From the NCBI RefSeq assembly GCF_018982885.2, contig NZ_CP081848.1, positions 3,658,001 to 3,722,000 of the forward strand: DNA of 64,000 bases, read 5' to 3'. The notes beneath the pieces were generated by a model, which saw only the letters and a program-made list of their open reading frames with translations, did no database searches and had not been told where the DNA came from. Shown here in pieces: positions 46,460 through 57,079 of the stretch; position 1 is the first letter of the stretch; each line of letters begins with the position of its first letter. The stretch comes from Polymorphobacter megasporae (GTDB taxonomy: Bacteria > Pseudomonadota > Alphaproteobacteria > Sphingomonadales > Sphingomonadaceae). A program made the translations under genes and the position numbers.

Positions 46460-46533
46460 GTCACCCCCGCGAAGGCGGGGACCCTCACCACGAACGGTTG
46501 GGGCGATGGGTCCCCGCCTTCGCGGGGATGACG
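46460..46533. repeat. Inverted pair of GTCATCCCCGCG-type repeats between pcs and mcr
   Basis: GTCACCCCCGCGAAGGCGGG and its mirror CCCGCCTTCGCGGGGATGAC face each other across a 30-base centre (a REPIN-like pair). A second pair of the same family is at 58085. The hairpin lies directly after the pcs stop and may protect the upstream mRNA or reduce read-through into mcr. Confidence 0.8.
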
Positions 46534-46556
46534 AACGAAGTTTGGAGGATTGTCCG

Positions 46557-49500
46557 ATGGCCACGAAGACCACCACCGCCCCCACCACGATGCCCCTCCG
46601 CGTCGGCCGCCTCGCCGGCAAGGTCGCACTCGTCACCGGGGCAGCCGGAAACCTCGGCGGGGAGATCGCGCGGCATTACCTCAACGAGGGCGCGACGGTG
46701 GTGTTCACCGGGCGGACGCAGGCGCGGATCGACGCCGCCGCCGCCGCCGCACGTGCCGACACCGGGGCCGACGAGAGCGCGACCTCGACCATCGTCATGG
46801 ACGGGGCCGATGCCGCATCGTGCCGTGCCGGGATCGCCGAGATTCTCGAGCGCCACGGCCGGATCGACATCCTCGTCAACAACGCCGGGTCGGCAGGACC
46901 GAAGCAGCCGCTCGAACGCCTGCCGCTGAGCCGCGCCGACTTGGAAGCGCTTCAGGCCGAGGGGTCGACCGACACCGAGACGGTCGGCGACGCCGCGCGC
47001 AACATCCTCGGCGTCGCGTGGAACATGGTCCGCGCCGCGGCGGGCGCGATGGCCGAGGGCGGGTCGATCATCAACGTCTCGACGATATTCAGCCGGACGC
47101 ATTATTACGGGCGGACCGCGTACACCGTGCCCAAGGCGGCGCTCAACGCCCTGTCACGCGAGCTGAGCCTCGAGCTCGGGCCGCGCGGCATTCGCGTCAA
47201 CCTCGTGTTCCCCGGGCCGATCGCGAGCGAGCGCATCCGCACGGTCTTTGCCGCGATGGACACGATGCGCGGCGACGATGCCGGGACCACCGCCAGCCAG
47301 TTTTTCGACCTGATGAGCTTCGAGCGCAGCGTCGAGGGTGCCCCCCGCGCCAAGACCTTCCCCACCCCGCGCGACATCGCGATGACGTGCGTCTTCCTCG
47401 GCTCCGACGAGAGCGCGGCGTTCAATGGCCACGACTTCGAGGTCACTCACGGCATGACCGTCCGCAAGGAATCACGCTCGACGTACCTGTCGCGCCCGAC
47501 GATGCGCTCGATCGACGGCGGCGGCTTAGGCGTCGTCGTCACCGCGGGGACGCAGGTCGCCGAAGCGGTCGCGGTCGCCCGCGTTCACGCCGATTGCGGG
47601 GCCGACGTCCTGCTCGGCTTCATTCGCGAGGTCGAGGCGATCGATGCGCGCCGGATGCTCGGCGATGCGGCGAAGATCACCGTCGTCCAGTTCGACCGCG
47701 CCGACCACGACATGATGGACCGCGAACTCGACGCCTTCACGGAGCGCGCTTGCGCGATCACCGGCGCGATAGTCCTCCCGGCGTACGGCGCCGACCACTT
47801 CACCGGGACCCTCGCCGACGCCAGCGACGCGGCGGTCGACGCGTTCGTCGACGACGAACTGGTCGGGTCGATCGCGGTCGCGCGGACGTTGAGCCGTTAC
47901 TGGAAGCGCCACGACAGCCTCGTCCACGACCCGCGCTTCATCTTCATGGGCAACGGCAGCGACGGCGCGGACGACATCTGGACCAACTTCCACCGCGCGA
48001 TGATCGAGCAATTGGTCCGCGTCTGGCGCGACGAGAGCGAGGTCGACGTCAGCCACGGTCGCCGCCGTCAGCTCGAATGGGGTAACCAGATCGTCCGCTT
48101 CGGCAACACCGAGCCCGAGAACCTGCCGTTCGCGGCGGGACAGGCGGCGCGGACCCTGCTCAAGGAGCGCAAGATTCATTCGGTCAACCTGTACCTGCCG
48201 CCGTCGATCGGCGACGCGACCGGCGCGCGCAAGGCGATGGTCGGGTTCAGCGAGAACATCACGGGGCTCCACCTCGGCAAGGTCGCGCTGATTACGGGCG
48301 GCTCGGCCGGCATCGGCGGGCAGGTCGCACGCCTCCTCGCGCTGGCGGGAGCGAAGGTGATGATCGTCGCCCGCCGCGAGAGTGAACTGGCGACCACCCG
48401 CGCGCGGATCGTCGGCGAGCTCGAGGACGTCGGTTTCTCGGGCGTCGAACGCCGGGTGCGGACGCTCAGCGGGATCGATGTCGGCGATCTCAAGACGCTG
48501 CAGCGCGCGGTCGACGAGACGATCAAGGCGTTCGGGCGGATCGACTACCTCATCAACAACGCCGGGGTGTCGGGGGCCGAGGAGATGGTCGTCGACATGA
48601 GCGTCGATGCGTGGCGGTACACATTAAACGCCAATCTCATCTCGAACTATGCGCTGATGCACATGGTCGTGCCCGGCATGAAGGCGCAGGGCAACGGCTA
48701 TATCCTCAACGTTTCGAGCTACTTCGGCGGCGAGAAGTATCTCGCGGTCGCCTATCCCAACCGCGCCGACTACGCCGTGTCGAAGTCGGGGCAGCGGGCG
48801 ATGGCCGAGACGATGGGGCGCTTCCTCGGCCCCGAGGTCCAGATCAACGCGATCGCCCCCGGACCGGTCGACGGCGACCGGCTCGCCGGGGTCGGCGGGC
48901 GTCCGGGGCTGTTCGACCGGCGCGGCAAATTGATCCTCGAGAACAAGCGGTTGAATTCGGTCCACGCCGCGACGGTCAAGGCGATCCGCCGCGGCGTCCG
49001 GGTCGAGGCGGTGCTGTCGCGGCTCGCGCGCAACGACATCGCCCAGATGGCGCACGACACCAACAACCCGCGCGAACTCCGCGATCTCGCGCTCGACTGC
49101 GCCCGCGCCGGGACCGACGACTGCACATGGGGCCGCTTCCTGATGACCGAAAGCATGGCCAGGCGCCTCGTCGCGCGGCTCCGGCTCGGCAGCCATTTCC
49201 TCGACTCGCCGCTGCTCGCGGGCAAGCCCGACGACGGCTGGCTGCTCCGCGTACCCCCCGACGATATTGCCTTCCTGCCGCCGAAGCAGATCGCGGTCGA
49301 GGCGGCGAAGGTCGGCAACGGCGTGCTGTCGCTCCTCCACCTCGGCAAGATGCCGACCGAGTCAGAAGTCGCGCAGGCCACGGTATTCTTCCTCGCCGAC
49401 CGCGCGGTCAGCGGCGAGACCTTCATGCCGTCGGGGGGCCTCAACGTCGAACGCTCAAATACCGAGCGTGAATTGTTCGGCTCACCGAAGCAGGAGCGCC

Positions 49501-50225
49501 TCGACCAGATGCGCGGGCGGACGGTGTGGCTGATCGGCGAGCACCTCGTCGACTATCTCGCCGAGACCGCGCGCGCCTTCGTCGAACAATGCGGCGTCGC
49601 CAAGGTCGTGCTCGTGACGCGGACGGCGGCGGGCGCGGCGGCGATCACGGCACACCTCGCCGACCTGCCGCAGGGGTCGATCGTCAGCCAAATCTGCGAC
49701 GGCGAGATCGAGGTGTGCCTCGACGACGCGCGGACGGTGTGGGGCGCGCCGACGACGATCGTCTCGACCCCGTTTGCCGGACTGCCCGACTATCTTTTCG
49801 AGCTCGGCAATTCATTGCCTCCCGAAGCCTTTTCCGAACTGGTTGAGGGCAATCTGACCCATCACTTCCGCGTCGCGCGCAAGGCGTCGCTGATCGACCA
49901 CGCCCAGCTCGTCCTCGTCTCTCCCGACGTGCCGATGGAGCAGAAGGGCCCGGCGTTCGCACTCGCCAATTTTTTCAAGACGACGCTCCACGCGTTCACG
50001 GCCACCTTGGCCGTGGAGAACGAGCGGCTGGTCCACGACGTGCCGGTCAACCAGATCAACCTCACCCGCCGCGTGCGGTCGGAGGAGCCGCGCAACCTTG
50101 AGGAGCATCTCGAGGAGGTCCGGCGCTTCGCCCGCGCGGTGCTGCTCGCGGGGGCTCCGCTGCCCGACGCCGAGGACAGCCGCTACCGAGCGCGAATTTA
50201 CCGCGGGACCTCGATTACCGTGTGA
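46557..50225 (+). CDS. mcr: Bifunctional malonyl-CoA reductase (two-SDR type)
   Basis: 1222 residues, matching the Chloroflexus aurantiacus enzyme (about 1220). Two extended SDR halves are visible. The N-terminal half has TGAAGNLG (27-34), NNAGSAG and the catalytic YTVPK (Tyr189, Lys193). The C-terminal half has TGGSAGIG (580-587), NNAGVSG and YAVSK (Tyr739, Lys743). In Chloroflexus the C-terminal half reduces malonyl-CoA to malonate semialdehyde and the N-terminal half reduces that to 3-hydroxypropionate, both with NADPH. The product is the substrate of the pcs enzyme encoded just upstream. The ATG at 46557 is preceded by TGGAGG. An earlier in-frame ATG lies in the repeat and encodes repeat-derived residues. 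Confidence 0.95.
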   Translation: MATKTTTAPTTMPLRVGRLAGKVALVTGAAGNLGGEIARHYLNEGATVVFTGRTQARIDAAAAAARADTGADESATSTIVMDGADAASCRAGIAEILERHGRIDILVNNAGSAGPKQPLERLPLSRADLEALQAEGSTDTETVGDAARNILGVAWNMVRAAAGAMAEGGSIINVSTIFSRTHYYGRTAYTVPKAALNALSRELSLELGPRGIRVNLVFPGPIASERIRTVFAAMDTMRGDDAGTTASQFFDLMSFERSVEGAPRAKTFPTPRDIAMTCVFLGSDESAAFNGHDFEVTHGMTVRKESRSTYLSRPTMRSIDGGGLGVVVTAGTQVAEAVAVARVHADCGADVLLGFIREVEAIDARRMLGDAAKITVVQFDRADHDMMDRELDAFTERACAITGAIVLPAYGADHFTGTLADASDAAVDAFVDDELVGSIAVARTLSRYWKRHDSLVHDPRFIFMGNGSDGADDIWTNFHRAMIEQLVRVWRDESEVDVSHGRRRQLEWGNQIVRFGNTEPENLPFAAGQAARTLLKERKIHSVNLYLPPSIGDATGARKAMVGFSENITGLHLGKVALITGGSAGIGGQVARLLALAGAKVMIVARRESELATTRARIVGELEDVGFSGVERRVRTLSGIDVGDLKTLQRAVDETIKAFGRIDYLINNAGVSGAEEMVVDMSVDAWRYTLNANLISNYALMHMVVPGMKAQGNGYILNVSSYFGGEKYLAVAYPNRADYAVSKSGQRAMAETMGRFLGPEVQINAIAPGPVDGDRLAGVGGRPGLFDRRGKLILENKRLNSVHAATVKAIRRGVRVEAVLSRLARNDIAQMAHDTNNPRELRDLALDCARAGTDDCTWGRFLMTESMARRLVARLRLGSHFLDSPLLAGKPDDGWLLRVPPDDIAFLPPKQIAVEAAKVGNGVLSLLHLGKMPTESEVAQATVFFLADRAVSGETFMPSGGLNVERSNTERELFGSPKQERLDQMRGRTVWLIGEHLVDYLAETARAFVEQCGVAKVVLVTRTAAGAAAITAHLADLPQGSIVSQICDGEIEVCLDDARTVWGAPTTIVSTPFAGLPDYLFELGNSLPPEAFSELVEGNLTHHFRVARKASLIDHAQLVLVSPDVPMEQKGPAFALANFFKTTLHAFTATLAVENERLVHDVPVNQINLTRRVRSEEPRNLEEHLEEVRRFARAVLLAGAPLPDAEDSRYRARIYRGTSITV

Positions 50226-50296
50226 CATTTGGCAGTGGCCAAACGGCAGTAGCTCCGGCATTAACCAAGACAATCATAATCTTGGGGAGTCGCCTG

Positions 50297-51262
50297 ATGT
50301 CGCTACGCCATGCTTTGCTTGCTGCCGCCATGCTTGCCGGAGCCGCCGCGCCGGCGATCGCCACGCAGCAGCCCGACAAGATATTTGTCTTCGGCGACAG
50401 CCTTGTCGATGCCGGCAACATCTCGTTTCTGACCAACGGGGCGTATGATCCGCCGTCGAAGGGTTACTTCCCGGGTCGCTTCACCAACGGCCCCGACTAC
50501 ACCGACCTGCTGAGCCAGCGGCTTTACGGCAGCCTGTCGAAGCCGTCGCTGCGCGGTGGCACCAATTATGCGTTCGGCGGCGCGCGCATCGTCAACGACG
50601 GCGACGCGATTCCCGACCTGGCCTTGCAGGTCGGCGGCTATCTCGCGGCCGCTGGGCATGTTGCCGATCCGAACGCGCTCTACATCATCAATGACGGCGG
50701 CAACGACGTCTATGGCATCGAGGCGGGCAACATCGGCGGTTATGCCAACGTCACCGACTACACCAATGCGCTGCTCGACACGCTCGCGGGAAGCATCGCG
50801 ACGCTGAGCGCGACGGGCGCGACGCACATCCTCGTCACCGGGATCCCGAACGACGACGCGACCGCCTTCGCCCTCGACGCCCTCGTCCAGGCGCGTCTCG
50901 ACGCGATCGAGCCGGGCTTGACCGGCACGACGCTCGAACGATTCAGCTACAACAGCTTCTTCACGCAGCTTCAGGCCGATCCCAAGAAGTTCGGTGTCGC
51001 GCCGTTCACGCACCTCCCGACCGATGGCTGCTTCAACCACCTGTCGCCGCCCGCAACCCAGGACTGCAGCGGGTATTTCTCGGTCGACGGCATCCATCCG
51101 ATCGCGCCGATCCAAGCGGCGATCTTCCGCGAGGTCGCGCACATCACCGGCATCGGCACCGTTCCCGAGCCCGCGAACTGGGCGCTGATGATCGCCGGCT
51201 TCGGGCTGGTCGGCACCGCGCTCCGCCGCCGTCCGGCAACCTCGACGATGGCCGCAGCGTGA
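50297..51262 (+). CDS. Secreted SGNH/GDSL hydrolase with PEPxxWA-CTERM signal
   Basis: 321 residues. A signal peptide (ending APAIA at about 24) is followed by IFVFGDSLVDAGNISFL, the GDSL block I with nucleophile Ser. The block III Asn-Asp is in INDGGNDVYG and the Asp-His pair in VDGIHPIAP. The C-terminus carries VPEPANWALMIAGFGLVG then RRR, an exosortase-type sorting signal. It is a likely surface-anchored or secreted lipase/esterase, similar in layout to autotransported GDSL esterases but without a beta-barrel. The ATG at 50297 follows TTGGGGAG. Its stop overlaps the FKBP start. Confidence 0.88.
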   Translation: MSLRHALLAAAMLAGAAAPAIATQQPDKIFVFGDSLVDAGNISFLTNGAYDPPSKGYFPGRFTNGPDYTDLLSQRLYGSLSKPSLRGGTNYAFGGARIVNDGDAIPDLALQVGGYLAAAGHVADPNALYIINDGGNDVYGIEAGNIGGYANVTDYTNALLDTLAGSIATLSATGATHILVTGIPNDDATAFALDALVQARLDAIEPGLTGTTLERFSYNSFFTQLQADPKKFGVAPFTHLPTDGCFNHLSPPATQDCSGYFSVDGIHPIAPIQAAIFREVAHITGIGTVPEPANWALMIAGFGLVGTALRRRPATSTMAAA

Positions 51263-51648
51263 TCGCCGCCGTCGTTCTCGTCGCCGCTGCGACCGCCGCA
51301 GTCACCCTTCCCGGCGGCACCGTCGCGACCGACGTCAAGGTCGGGACCGGCGCGCTCGCGGTGCCGGGCAAGACCGTCACCGTCCATTACACCGGCTGGC
51401 TCGACGTCGCCGGCAAGCGCGGCAAGAAGTTCGACTCGTCGCGCGACCACGGCCAGCCGTTCAGCTTCCCCCTCGGCGGCGGGCAGGTCATCCCCGGCTG
51501 GGACGCAGGCGTCGCGGGGATGAAGGTCGGCGGCAAGCGCGTCCTCATCATCCCGGCAGCCCAGGGCTACGGCGAGCGCGGCGCGGGCGACGACATCCCG
51601 CCGGGGGCGACCCTGATCTTCGACGTCGAGCTGCTCGGAGTCGAATAG
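51259..51648 (+). CDS. FKBP-type peptidyl-prolyl isomerase
   Basis: 129 residues. A short hydrophobic leader (IAAVVLVAAATAAV) precedes a single FKBP domain: VTVHYTGWL, KKFDSSRDHGQPFSFPLGGG, VIPGWDAGVAGMKVGGKR and PPGATLIFDVELLGV, with all the usual active-site aromatic and Asp positions. It probably acts in the periplasm. The GTG start overlaps the GDSL hydrolase stop (GTGA), so it may help fold that secreted enzyme. No better start exists. Confidence 0.9.
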   Translation: MIAAVVLVAAATAAVTLPGGTVATDVKVGTGALAVPGKTVTVHYTGWLDVAGKRGKKFDSSRDHGQPFSFPLGGGQVIPGWDAGVAGMKVGGKRVLIIPAAQGYGERGAGDDIPPGATLIFDVELLGVE

Positions 51649-51654
51649 CCTTCC

Positions 51655-51680
51655 GATCCTCCCCGGCTTCGGGGAGGATC
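51655..51680 (+). terminator. Hairpin after the FKBP gene
   Basis: GATCCTCCCC, a 6-base loop and GGGGAGGATC make a perfect 10-bp stem beginning 7 bp after the FKBP stop. There is only a weak pyrimidine tract after it. Confidence 0.6.
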
Positions 51681-51755
51681 AACCCTTCCCGTTCCGCCCC
51701 ACCCCTGCTAGCCAAGGGCAACGCCGCGACGACGGCGGTCCTCGGGGAGAGACGA

Positions 51756-53399
51756 ATGCCGGAATCCGCACGGATCGCCGATCGCACCGAGCGCGTCGGC
51801 GGACCCTATGCCTGGTACGTCCTCATCGTTTTGATGGTCGTCTACGTCTTCAACTTCATCGATCGCTCGATCCTCACCATCCTTGGGCCGTACATCCAGA
51901 AAGACCTTGGGCTGAGCGATGGCCAGATCGGGCTGTTGTCGGGGACGGTGTTCGCGCTGTTCTACGGGCTATTCGGCCTCGCGCTCGGGCGGCTGGCGGA
52001 TACGTGGGTACGGACGTGGACGATTGCGCTCGGCCTGTCGATCTGGTCGGGGATGACCGCGCTGTCGGGCTTCGCGACGAGCTTCGGCGCACTCGCCGCC
52101 GCGCGCGTCGGCGTCGGCGTCGGCGAGGCGAGCGCGTCGCCCGCCGCCTATTCGCTGATCGGCGACTGGTTCCCGCGTGAGAAGCGCGCGACCGCGCTGT
52201 CGATCTATTCGAGCGGCATTTTCATCGGCGCGGGCCTCAGCTTCGCGATCAGCGGCGTCGTCGTCGCCGGGTGGAACAAGGCGTATGCCGGCGGGGCCGC
52301 CCCGCTCGGCCTGTCGGGGTGGCAGGCGGCGTTCCTCATCATCGGCATCCCCGGCCTGCTCCTCGCCGCGCTGGTGATGACGCTGCGCGAGCCGCCACGC
52401 GGGCTCGCCGACGGGATCCTGACCAAGGGCCCGCGCGAGCCGCATCCGTTCCTCAAGATGTTCGCCGAACTCGGCACGATCCTGCCGCCGTTCACGCTGT
52501 TCACGCTCCGCCGCGACGGGGCGACGGGCCGCGTCGTCGGTGCCAACTTCCTCGCCATCGTCTTCGCCATCGCGGCGGCGATCGTCCTAACGCGCTGGAC
52601 CGACAGCCTCGTTCCCGCCGCCAAGCTCAAGATCTTGTTTAGCGTCGGCGGCACCGCGATCACCTCGAACGCGGTCCAGTGGGCGGCAATGGCGCTCGGC
52701 GTCTACGGCGTCTTCGCTTGGTCGCAGTCGCTCAGCGTGCGCGACAAGCCGCTCTATACGCTCGTCTGGAAGACGCCCACCTTACTGCTGGCCGCGCTTG
52801 CGGGGACGCTGATCTCGTTCGGCAGCTATGCGATCGGGGCATGGGTTTACATTTACGCCTTCCGCATGCTCCACGCGACCCCGGCGGCGGCAGGCATCGC
52901 GCTCGGCCTCGGCGGCGCGCTCGGCGGGCTGATCGGGACGTCGATGGGCGGAATCGTCGGTGATGCGTGGCGCAAGCGCGATCCCGCAGGCCGGCTCAAG
53001 GTGTCGCTGCTCGCCTCGATCGTGCCGCTGCCGATCGTCGCCTACGCCTTTTTCACGACGTCGCTGCCGGTGTTCTACGTCTGCTACGCGCTCTATGGGC
53101 TGATCGGGACCTTCTGGCTCGGTGGGATCACGACGACGATGCAGGACCTCGTCCTGCCGCGGATGCGCGGGACGGCGGGAGCGATGTTCTTCATGGGCAC
53201 GACGCTGCTCGGGCTCGGCAACGGCCCGTACATGGTCGGCCTGATCAGCGACGCGACCGGCGACCTGCGCTTCGCCATCCTATGCTCGCTTGGCGGCGCG
53301 CCGATCGTCTGGCTGTGCATCGTACTCGCAATCCGCTGGCTTCCTGCTGCCGAGGCAAGCCGCGTCGAGCGCGCCCGCGCCGCCGGCGAACCGATTTAA
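51756..53399 (+). CDS. MFS transporter, spinster-like
   Basis: 547 residues, longer than usual because of a central hydrophilic insertion (about residues 215-265) and extra helices. The first helix has VFNFIDRSILTILGPYIQKDLG, and loop 2-3 reads GRLADTWVRT. GVGVGEASASPAAYSLIGDWFP is highly typical of spinster-like MFS proteins abundant in sphingomonads. Substrates of bacterial spinster-like carriers are mostly unknown. A SDR gene follows after 13 bp, so the two are likely co-transcribed. Confidence 0.88.
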   Translation: MPESARIADRTERVGGPYAWYVLIVLMVVYVFNFIDRSILTILGPYIQKDLGLSDGQIGLLSGTVFALFYGLFGLALGRLADTWVRTWTIALGLSIWSGMTALSGFATSFGALAAARVGVGVGEASASPAAYSLIGDWFPREKRATALSIYSSGIFIGAGLSFAISGVVVAGWNKAYAGGAAPLGLSGWQAAFLIIGIPGLLLAALVMTLREPPRGLADGILTKGPREPHPFLKMFAELGTILPPFTLFTLRRDGATGRVVGANFLAIVFAIAAAIVLTRWTDSLVPAAKLKILFSVGGTAITSNAVQWAAMALGVYGVFAWSQSLSVRDKPLYTLVWKTPTLLLAALAGTLISFGSYAIGAWVYIYAFRMLHATPAAAGIALGLGGALGGLIGTSMGGIVGDAWRKRDPAGRLKVSLLASIVPLPIVAYAFFTTSLPVFYVCYALYGLIGTFWLGGITTTMQDLVLPRMRGTAGAMFFMGTTLLGLGNGPYMVGLISDATGDLRFAILCSLGGAPIVWLCIVLAIRWLPAAEASRVERARAAGEPI

Positions 53400-53412
53400 A
53401 GGACCCAAGACC

Positions 53413-54189
53413 ATGAAGATCGCAGACCTGTTTTCCGTTGCCGGCAAGGTCGTCGTCATCACCGGCGGCAGCCGCGGCATCGGCGAGATGATCGCCCGCG
53501 CCTATGTCGAGAACGGTGCCAAGGTCTACATCACCGCGCGCAACGCGGCGGTGTGCGACGGGCTCGCCGCCGAGCTGTCGAAGTCGGGCGAGTGCATCTC
53601 GATCCCCGCCGACCTATCGAAGATGGACGAGATCGAGCGCTTCGCCACCGCGCTCGAAGCCCGCGAAAGCAGGATCGACGTGCTGTTCAACAATGCCGGG
53701 GCGAGCTGGGGCGCGCCGTTCGATTCGTTCCCCGAAAGCGGCTGGGACAAGATCGTCGACCTGAACGTCAAGTCGCTGTTCTTCCTCACCCAACGCCTCG
53801 TCAAACTGCTTGAAGCCGCCGGGAGCGTCGACGACTTCGCCCGCGTCATCAACATCGGCTCGATCGACGGGATGCACGTCAGCAATATCGAGACGTACAG
53901 CTATGCCGCGTCGAAGGCCGCCGTCCTCCATCTGACCAAGATGATGGCGAAGAACCTCGCGAGCCGCCATATCGCCGTGAACGCGATCGCCCCGGGCTAT
54001 TTCCCGTCGAAGATGACCGCCGCGATCCCCGAGGAGTGGGCCGCTGCCTCGGTCGCGGCGACCCCGATGAAGCGGATCGGCAATCCCACCGACATGGCCG
54101 GCGTTGCGCTCTACCTCGGCTCGAAGGCGAGCGGCTTCGTCTGCGGCAGCATCATCGCGGTCGACGGCGGGTACGCGACGACGGTCTGA
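53413..54189 (+). CDS. Short-chain dehydrogenase/reductase
   Basis: 258 residues of classical SDR. TGGSRGIGEMIARAYV is the cofactor site (NADPH-favouring Arg), NNAGASWGAPF follows, the catalytic Ser lies in NIGSIDGM and the catalytic Tyr and Lys in YSYAASKAAVLHLTK. The C-terminus (CGSIIAVDGGYATTV) is typical. The substrate is unknown. It directly follows the MFS transporter gene. Confidence 0.9.
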   Translation: MKIADLFSVAGKVVVITGGSRGIGEMIARAYVENGAKVYITARNAAVCDGLAAELSKSGECISIPADLSKMDEIERFATALEARESRIDVLFNNAGASWGAPFDSFPESGWDKIVDLNVKSLFFLTQRLVKLLEAAGSVDDFARVINIGSIDGMHVSNIETYSYAASKAAVLHLTKMMAKNLASRHIAVNAIAPGYFPSKMTAAIPEEWAAASVAATPMKRIGNPTDMAGVALYLGSKASGFVCGSIIAVDGGYATTV

Positions 54190-54306
54190 TCGATCGTCCC
54201 CGGCTTCGGCGATCATAAGCCCGAAAATCAGGCACATGCCGCCGCGTTAGGCATGATATCGCGCTGAAAAATCGTGCTGCACCCGCGAAATCCCCCGTTC
54301 ACCGGC

Positions 54307-54321
54307 TGGCACGGCCTGTGC
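54307..54321 (+). promoter_or_regulatory. Sigma-54-type promoter of glnBA
   Basis: TGGCACG-GCCT-GTGC matches the -24/-12 consensus TGGCACG-N4-TTGC with a single mismatch and exact spacing. Transcription would begin about 31 bases before the glnB GTG start. This fits NtrC control of glnB-glnA under nitrogen limitation. Confidence 0.75.
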
Positions 54322-54324
54322 TAG

Positions 54325-54690
<366 letters not shown>

Positions 54691-54731
54691 TCTTTCATCC
54701 GTCAAACACCACACCTGAGCGAGGGAACACC

Positions 54732-56144
<1,413 letters not shown>

Positions 56145-56151
56145 GCGGCCT

Positions 56152-56194
56152 GCGATAAGCGTGGGATTGCCCTTTGCAATCCCGCGCTTATCGC
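56152..56194 (+). terminator. Long hairpin after glnA
   Basis: GCGATAAGCGTGGGATTGC, a 5-base loop and GCAATCCCGCGCTTATCGC form a 19-bp stem with one G-T mismatch, 8 bp after the glnA stop. There is no T-run, and the next ~100 bp contain further small GC hairpins and no gene. Confidence 0.6.
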
Positions 56195-56300
56195 GGACTC
56201 GCGTCGAGCCCGGCCGGCGGGGCGGCGGAGCTTCTCCGCCGAACCCGTCCGACGACAGCGGCGGCTTTGCCGACCGCTAGCTTAGCGCTATGTTCCGAGC

Positions 56301-57029
56301 ATGAAGAATGGACAAAGAAGATTTGTCGACCTACGCGGTGTTGCGCGTGATGTCGGTGACGATATCCGCTATGCTCGACTGCTCACAACCTTAAGAAAAG
56401 CAGCGCAGGCACAATCATGTCAAAGCGATCTGTCTCAAGCACTTAGCTGCTGCGACGCATTGAAACAATTGCTCTTAAGCCCACGCAAAAGAGGAACGAT
56501 CGAGCGGTCGTCAATAGAAAGCTCGCTCCTTTTTAATGCGATAACGCTCTACGCTCGCGGCACTTCGACCAGTGGAAAAATGAGCGAACGCGGGCCTATA
56601 GATATAAATTCCAAGCTTGATGATAATCAGAGAGATGATCATCAGATATTGTTAAAAATCAGGAATAGAGCGATTGCTCACGTCTATTTAGAAGAGGATG
56701 TGGCGGACGCTATCTGGCATCATGAGAATCTTTTTCTAGTCGAGATAGAAGATGGCTGGAAAATAGGTGCTGCGACAAAAAGAGTTCAATTTCACAAGCC
56801 CACGCTCGATCGATTATACCGTCAGCTGCCGATTGCTATTGATATTATTTCTGATCTTTGTCGAAAGCATCTGGATCGAGTTACTGTAGTTTTAAGTCAA
56901 AACCCGGTGACATCGCAAACTCTGGCCAAAAATCTGATCGATCCGATTGCATTTTTCGGGTCTAGGCAGAACGTGCTCGATGCAGTCGCCGGGCTACCTT
57001 TCGGGTTCTCGCGAGGACTGACGAGCTAA
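56301..57029 (+). CDS. Uncharacterised low-GC protein with HEPN-like R-x5-H motif
   Basis: 242 residues, not a family I recognise. The sequence has the feel of an all-helical HEPN domain. An N-terminal helical bundle with SSIESSLLFNAITLYARGT is followed by the motif RNRAIAH at residues 121-127, which fits the HEPN ribonuclease signature R-x4-6-H with a polar residue after Arg. A C-terminal helix (YRQLPIAIDIISDLCRKH) follows. Base composition is foreign: 21 of 60 bases are G/C at 56641-56700, against roughly two thirds in neighbours. Rare AT-ending codons (ATA, TTA, AAA) are frequent. No partner nucleotidyltransferase gene lies next to it. RNase or defence function is inference. Confidence 0.6.
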   Translation: MKNGQRRFVDLRGVARDVGDDIRYARLLTTLRKAAQAQSCQSDLSQALSCCDALKQLLLSPRKRGTIERSSIESSLLFNAITLYARGTSTSGKMSERGPIDINSKLDDNQRDDHQILLKIRNRAIAHVYLEEDVADAIWHHENLFLVEIEDGWKIGAATKRVQFHKPTLDRLYRQLPIAIDIISDLCRKHLDRVTVVLSQNPVTSQTLAKNLIDPIAFFGSRQNVLDAVAGLPFGFSRGLTS

Positions 57030-57079
57030 CGGCTGATCCAGTCGTCAAGCGCTCTATCGCTCAACGCCCGCCTCGCCCC

